Below, one piece after another: positions 45,525 through 47,775 of a stretch of DNA of 47,775 nucleotides; the stretch's first letter is position 1; every line of letters starts with the position of its first letter. Below the pieces are notes generated by a model. That model ran no database searches and was not told the origin of the DNA. It was given only the letters and a program-made list of their open reading frames with translations. This stretch comes from a virus. Position numbers and translations under genes: made by a program. The stretch lies in IMG/VR virus record IMGVR_UViG_3300020411_001412, positions 1 through 47,775 of that record; one strand, written 5' to 3'.

Positions 45525-47775
45525 ATGCCACAGAATACTAATCTAAATATTAGTCCTTATTTTGACGATTTCGATAAGGATAAGAATTTTTACAGAGTCC
45601 TTTTTAGACCAGGATATCCTATTCAGGCGAGAGAACTCACGACCATGCAGTCGATTCTTCAGAATCAACTAGAGAGTATTGGTCAGCACTTCTTTAAAGA
45701 AGGCACAATGGTTATACCTGGTCAAGTAGGTTATGACCTTCAGGTACAAGCAATTGTGTTGCAACAGTCTTTCCTTGGTGTAGACGTTGAGACTTATCGT
45801 ACCCAATTAAATGGTCAGATTATTGAGGGTATAACAACAGGTATTAAAGCAAAGGTATTATATTCAATCCCAGCTACAGAGTCATCAAGAGGGTATGTAA
45901 CTCTGTATGTTAAGTATGTTGAGTCAGGTGACAGTACCAGTGACACTAGTATCAAGACATTTCAACCCAACGAGCAACTATTGGCCGAAAATGAAATCAC
46001 TTTCGGTACAACTCTAATTGAGGTTGGATCACCCTTCGCACAATTACTCCCAGTTGATGCAACTGCTGTAGCATCTACAGCATATATCAATGAAGGTGTA
46101 TATTTTATTAGAGGACACTTTGTAGATGTACCATCATCATATCTTATCCTTGATCAATACAGTAACAACCCTTCCTATAGAGTTGGACTTGAGGTCAGCG
46201 AGTCAATTGTTACGCCAGAAGATGATCCGTCTCTTAATGACAACGCAGCTGGCACATCGAACTATTCTGCTCCAGGTGGTCACAGATTTAGAATTAAAAC
46301 TTCTCTCACTAAGAAGCCAATCGCAGACGAGACAGATAAAAACTTCATTGAATTACTGCGTATTAACAACTCAAAGATTGAACAGTTTGTTACTCACACA
46401 GCATATTCAGAACTTGAAAGATCTCTCGCAAGAAGAACCTTTGAGGAAAGTGGTGACTATGTAATTGATACATTCTCTATTAAAGCGAGAGAGTGTTTGG
46501 ATGATGGATTTAATAATGGTGTCTATGGAGTTGGTGACACAACACAATCAAAAAATACTGCTGATGATTCATTAGTAACTTTCGAGATATCCCCAGGTAG
46601 AGCATACGTTAAAGGTTACAGGACAGAATTTTTAGTACCACAATATGTGGATGCTGCTAAACCAAGAGACTTTGAATCAGTACAAAACGCCATATTAGCA
46701 TTCCGTCTTGGACAGATGCTTAAGGTCTATGATGTATATGGATGGCCTGAGCTGACTGGTGAAGGTGTGTCTTCTGCTTATCAAACACTTGAGTTGTACG
46801 ATGACTGGACTTTAAATACCACTAATACTGTTACTGGTAGGAAGATTGGTAGAGCACGTACTGTTCAACTTCAGGAGTCTAGTGTAACAGGTGTATGGGA
46901 ACTCTGGATATTTGATGCACAGATGTTTACTGGTATCAACTTTGCTGCTGGTAACAACACAGTTGCTATTGGTGATGTCCTCAGAGGACGTACTTCAAGA
47001 GCATCAGGTTACGTTGCTGACAATGGATCTGGCACATACTGTTGGTTAGAGCAAGTATCAGGTGCCTTCATAAATGGCGAGGTTATCGAGCGTGATGGCC
47101 GAGTTGTTGGTACATTAGAAGCAGCACATACTTATAATCTTACAGATACAAGAAGTGTATTAGGAAGACAAAACTCTGCCTCTGCTGGTACTGTAGTCTT
47201 TGGTGCTAACTTAATGCTTAACGATGTTAAGTTGGTTGAAGGTGCTACAATTACTATTGATAGTGCAGGTAACGGTAGATTAGAAGGATTTAGAACTAAG
47301 TTTGCAGAAGACCTACGTCCAGGTGATGTAGTTACTTCTACTAATACCTCTGATGAAGGTGAGAATACTCTTAGAATTATGAGAGTAGACACTGCTGGTG
47401 GTATTAATGTAACATCCACTAATGCTGCTACAGGTCAGTCAGGATTTATATTTGATTATCTAAATCAGCATGCGTTATTAGAGACTGGACTTAAGAAGGG
47501 TAGTGGAAATGCTGACGGTGAGGTAACTGCATTGGCTAGAATGCGTCCTTTCGTATTCCAGAAGGACTATCAGAATGGTGAGTTATCTATTGACACACCT
47601 AGGACATCGATGAAGTCAATTGAAGACGAATCATTCTTTGTCTACAGGACATTTAATAATAAGACTGTTGTATCTGGTGGTGTTACTGTTTCACTACCTG
47701 AATCAGAGCAGTTTGCAACACTAGATGATGAAAACTATATCTTAACTATCATTGCTGAATCAGGATCTTCATGGA
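45525..47775 (+). CDS. DUF4815-type structural protein, 3' end outside window
   Basis: The gene opens at the ATG at 45525, four bases after gp8, and is open to the end of the window (750 codons). The N terminus has NISPYFDDFDKDKNFYRVLF and then PGYPIQARELTTMQSILQNQ, the signature of DUF4815 phage proteins (Asp-Phe-Asp, Leu-Phe-Arg-Pro-Gly, Gln-Ala-Arg-Glu-Leu). FKEGTMVIPG follows. The remainder is beta-rich, with AYVKGYRTEF near residue 360. The family is known from contractile-tail phages as a baseplate or fibre-linked protein without defined function. By position it would stand where T4 has gp9 or gp10, but no sequence link to either is visible. Confidence 0.8.
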   Translation, partial: MPQNTNLNISPYFDDFDKDKNFYRVLFRPGYPIQARELTTMQSILQNQLESIGQHFFKEGTMVIPGQVGYDLQVQAIVLQQSFLGVDVETYRTQLNGQIIEGITTGIKAKVLYSIPATESSRGYVTLYVKYVESGDSTSDTSIKTFQPNEQLLAENEITFGTTLIEVGSPFAQLLPVDATAVASTAYINEGVYFIRGHFVDVPSSYLILDQYSNNPSYRVGLEVSESIVTPEDDPSLNDNAAGTSNYSAPGGHRFRIKTSLTKKPIADETDKNFIELLRINNSKIEQFVTHTAYSELERSLARRTFEESGDYVIDTFSIKARECLDDGFNNGVYGVGDTTQSKNTADDSLVTFEISPGRAYVKGYRTEFLVPQYVDAAKPRDFESVQNAILAFRLGQMLKVYDVYGWPELTGEGVSSAYQTLELYDDWTLNTTNTVTGRKIGRARTVQLQESSVTGVWELWIFDAQMFTGINFAAGNNTVAIGDVLRGRTSRASGYVADNGSGTYCWLEQVSGAFINGEVIERDGRVVGTLEAAHTYNLTDTRSVLGRQNSASAGTVVFGANLMLNDVKLVEGATITIDSAGNGRLEGFRTKFAEDLRPGDVVTSTNTSDEGENTLRIMRVDTAGGINVTSTNAATGQSGFIFDYLNQHALLETGLKKGSGNADGEVTALARMRPFVFQKDYQNGELSIDTPRTSMKSIEDESFFVYRTFNNKTVVSGGVTVSLPESEQFATLDDENYILTIIAESGSSW

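Overview
The window looks like part of the genome of a T4-like marine myovirus, most probably a cyanophage of Prochlorococcus or Synechococcus. It is AT-rich and every recognisable gene is on the + strand. Two sites match the T4 late promoter TATAAATA exactly. The baseplate genes follow T4 order (25, 6, then a gp7-like gene, then 8). The host is an inference: the support is a small DUF7417-like protein and the style of the structural genes, both of which I associate with cyanophages. No tRNA, CRISPR array, integrase, replication gene or insertion sequence was seen, and no gene-free stretch exceeds 300 bases.

Layout. Bases 1-750 hold three small genes behind a perfect sigma70-type promoter (TTGACA-17-TATAAT). 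Bases 750-1660 hold a stem-loop, an NlpC/P60 peptidase gene and a 54-residue AbrB-like protein. Bases 1657-6203 hold a small coiled-coil protein, a 1203-residue cysteine-rich structural protein, a PAAR spike-tip protein and a small basic protein. A late promoter at 6215 opens a compact unit of gp25, gp6, a 9,914-codon giant gene (8769-38513, 62% of the window) and three more structural genes, with no obvious terminator before 43950. A second late promoter at 43955 precedes gp8 and a DUF4815 protein that runs off the window.

The main result is the giant gene. It carries two landmark motifs of T4 gp7, in the right order and immediately downstream of gp6, but about 2,850 residues apart. A further roughly 6,300 residues follow the second motif. 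The added material is modular: Gly-x-Gly-Tyr beta repeats, a partial YHYH domain, a beta-propeller-like region, LamG/concanavalin-type domains, CBM5/12-like modules, alpha-helical repeats, and 30 copies of a roughly 107-residue repeat with an invariant Cys and a Tyr-Pro-Arg signature. An Ig-like domain closes the protein. A baseplate wedge protein therefore seems to have become a megadalton-scale surface-binding structure.

The neighbours share these modules. gp8 carries an insertion that matches a stretch of the giant. The next gene has a complete YHYH domain plus a cupredoxin-like C-H-Q site. The gene after that ends in a cupredoxin-like domain with a full H-C-H-M copper ligand set. These proteins would be expected to assemble together around the baseplate.
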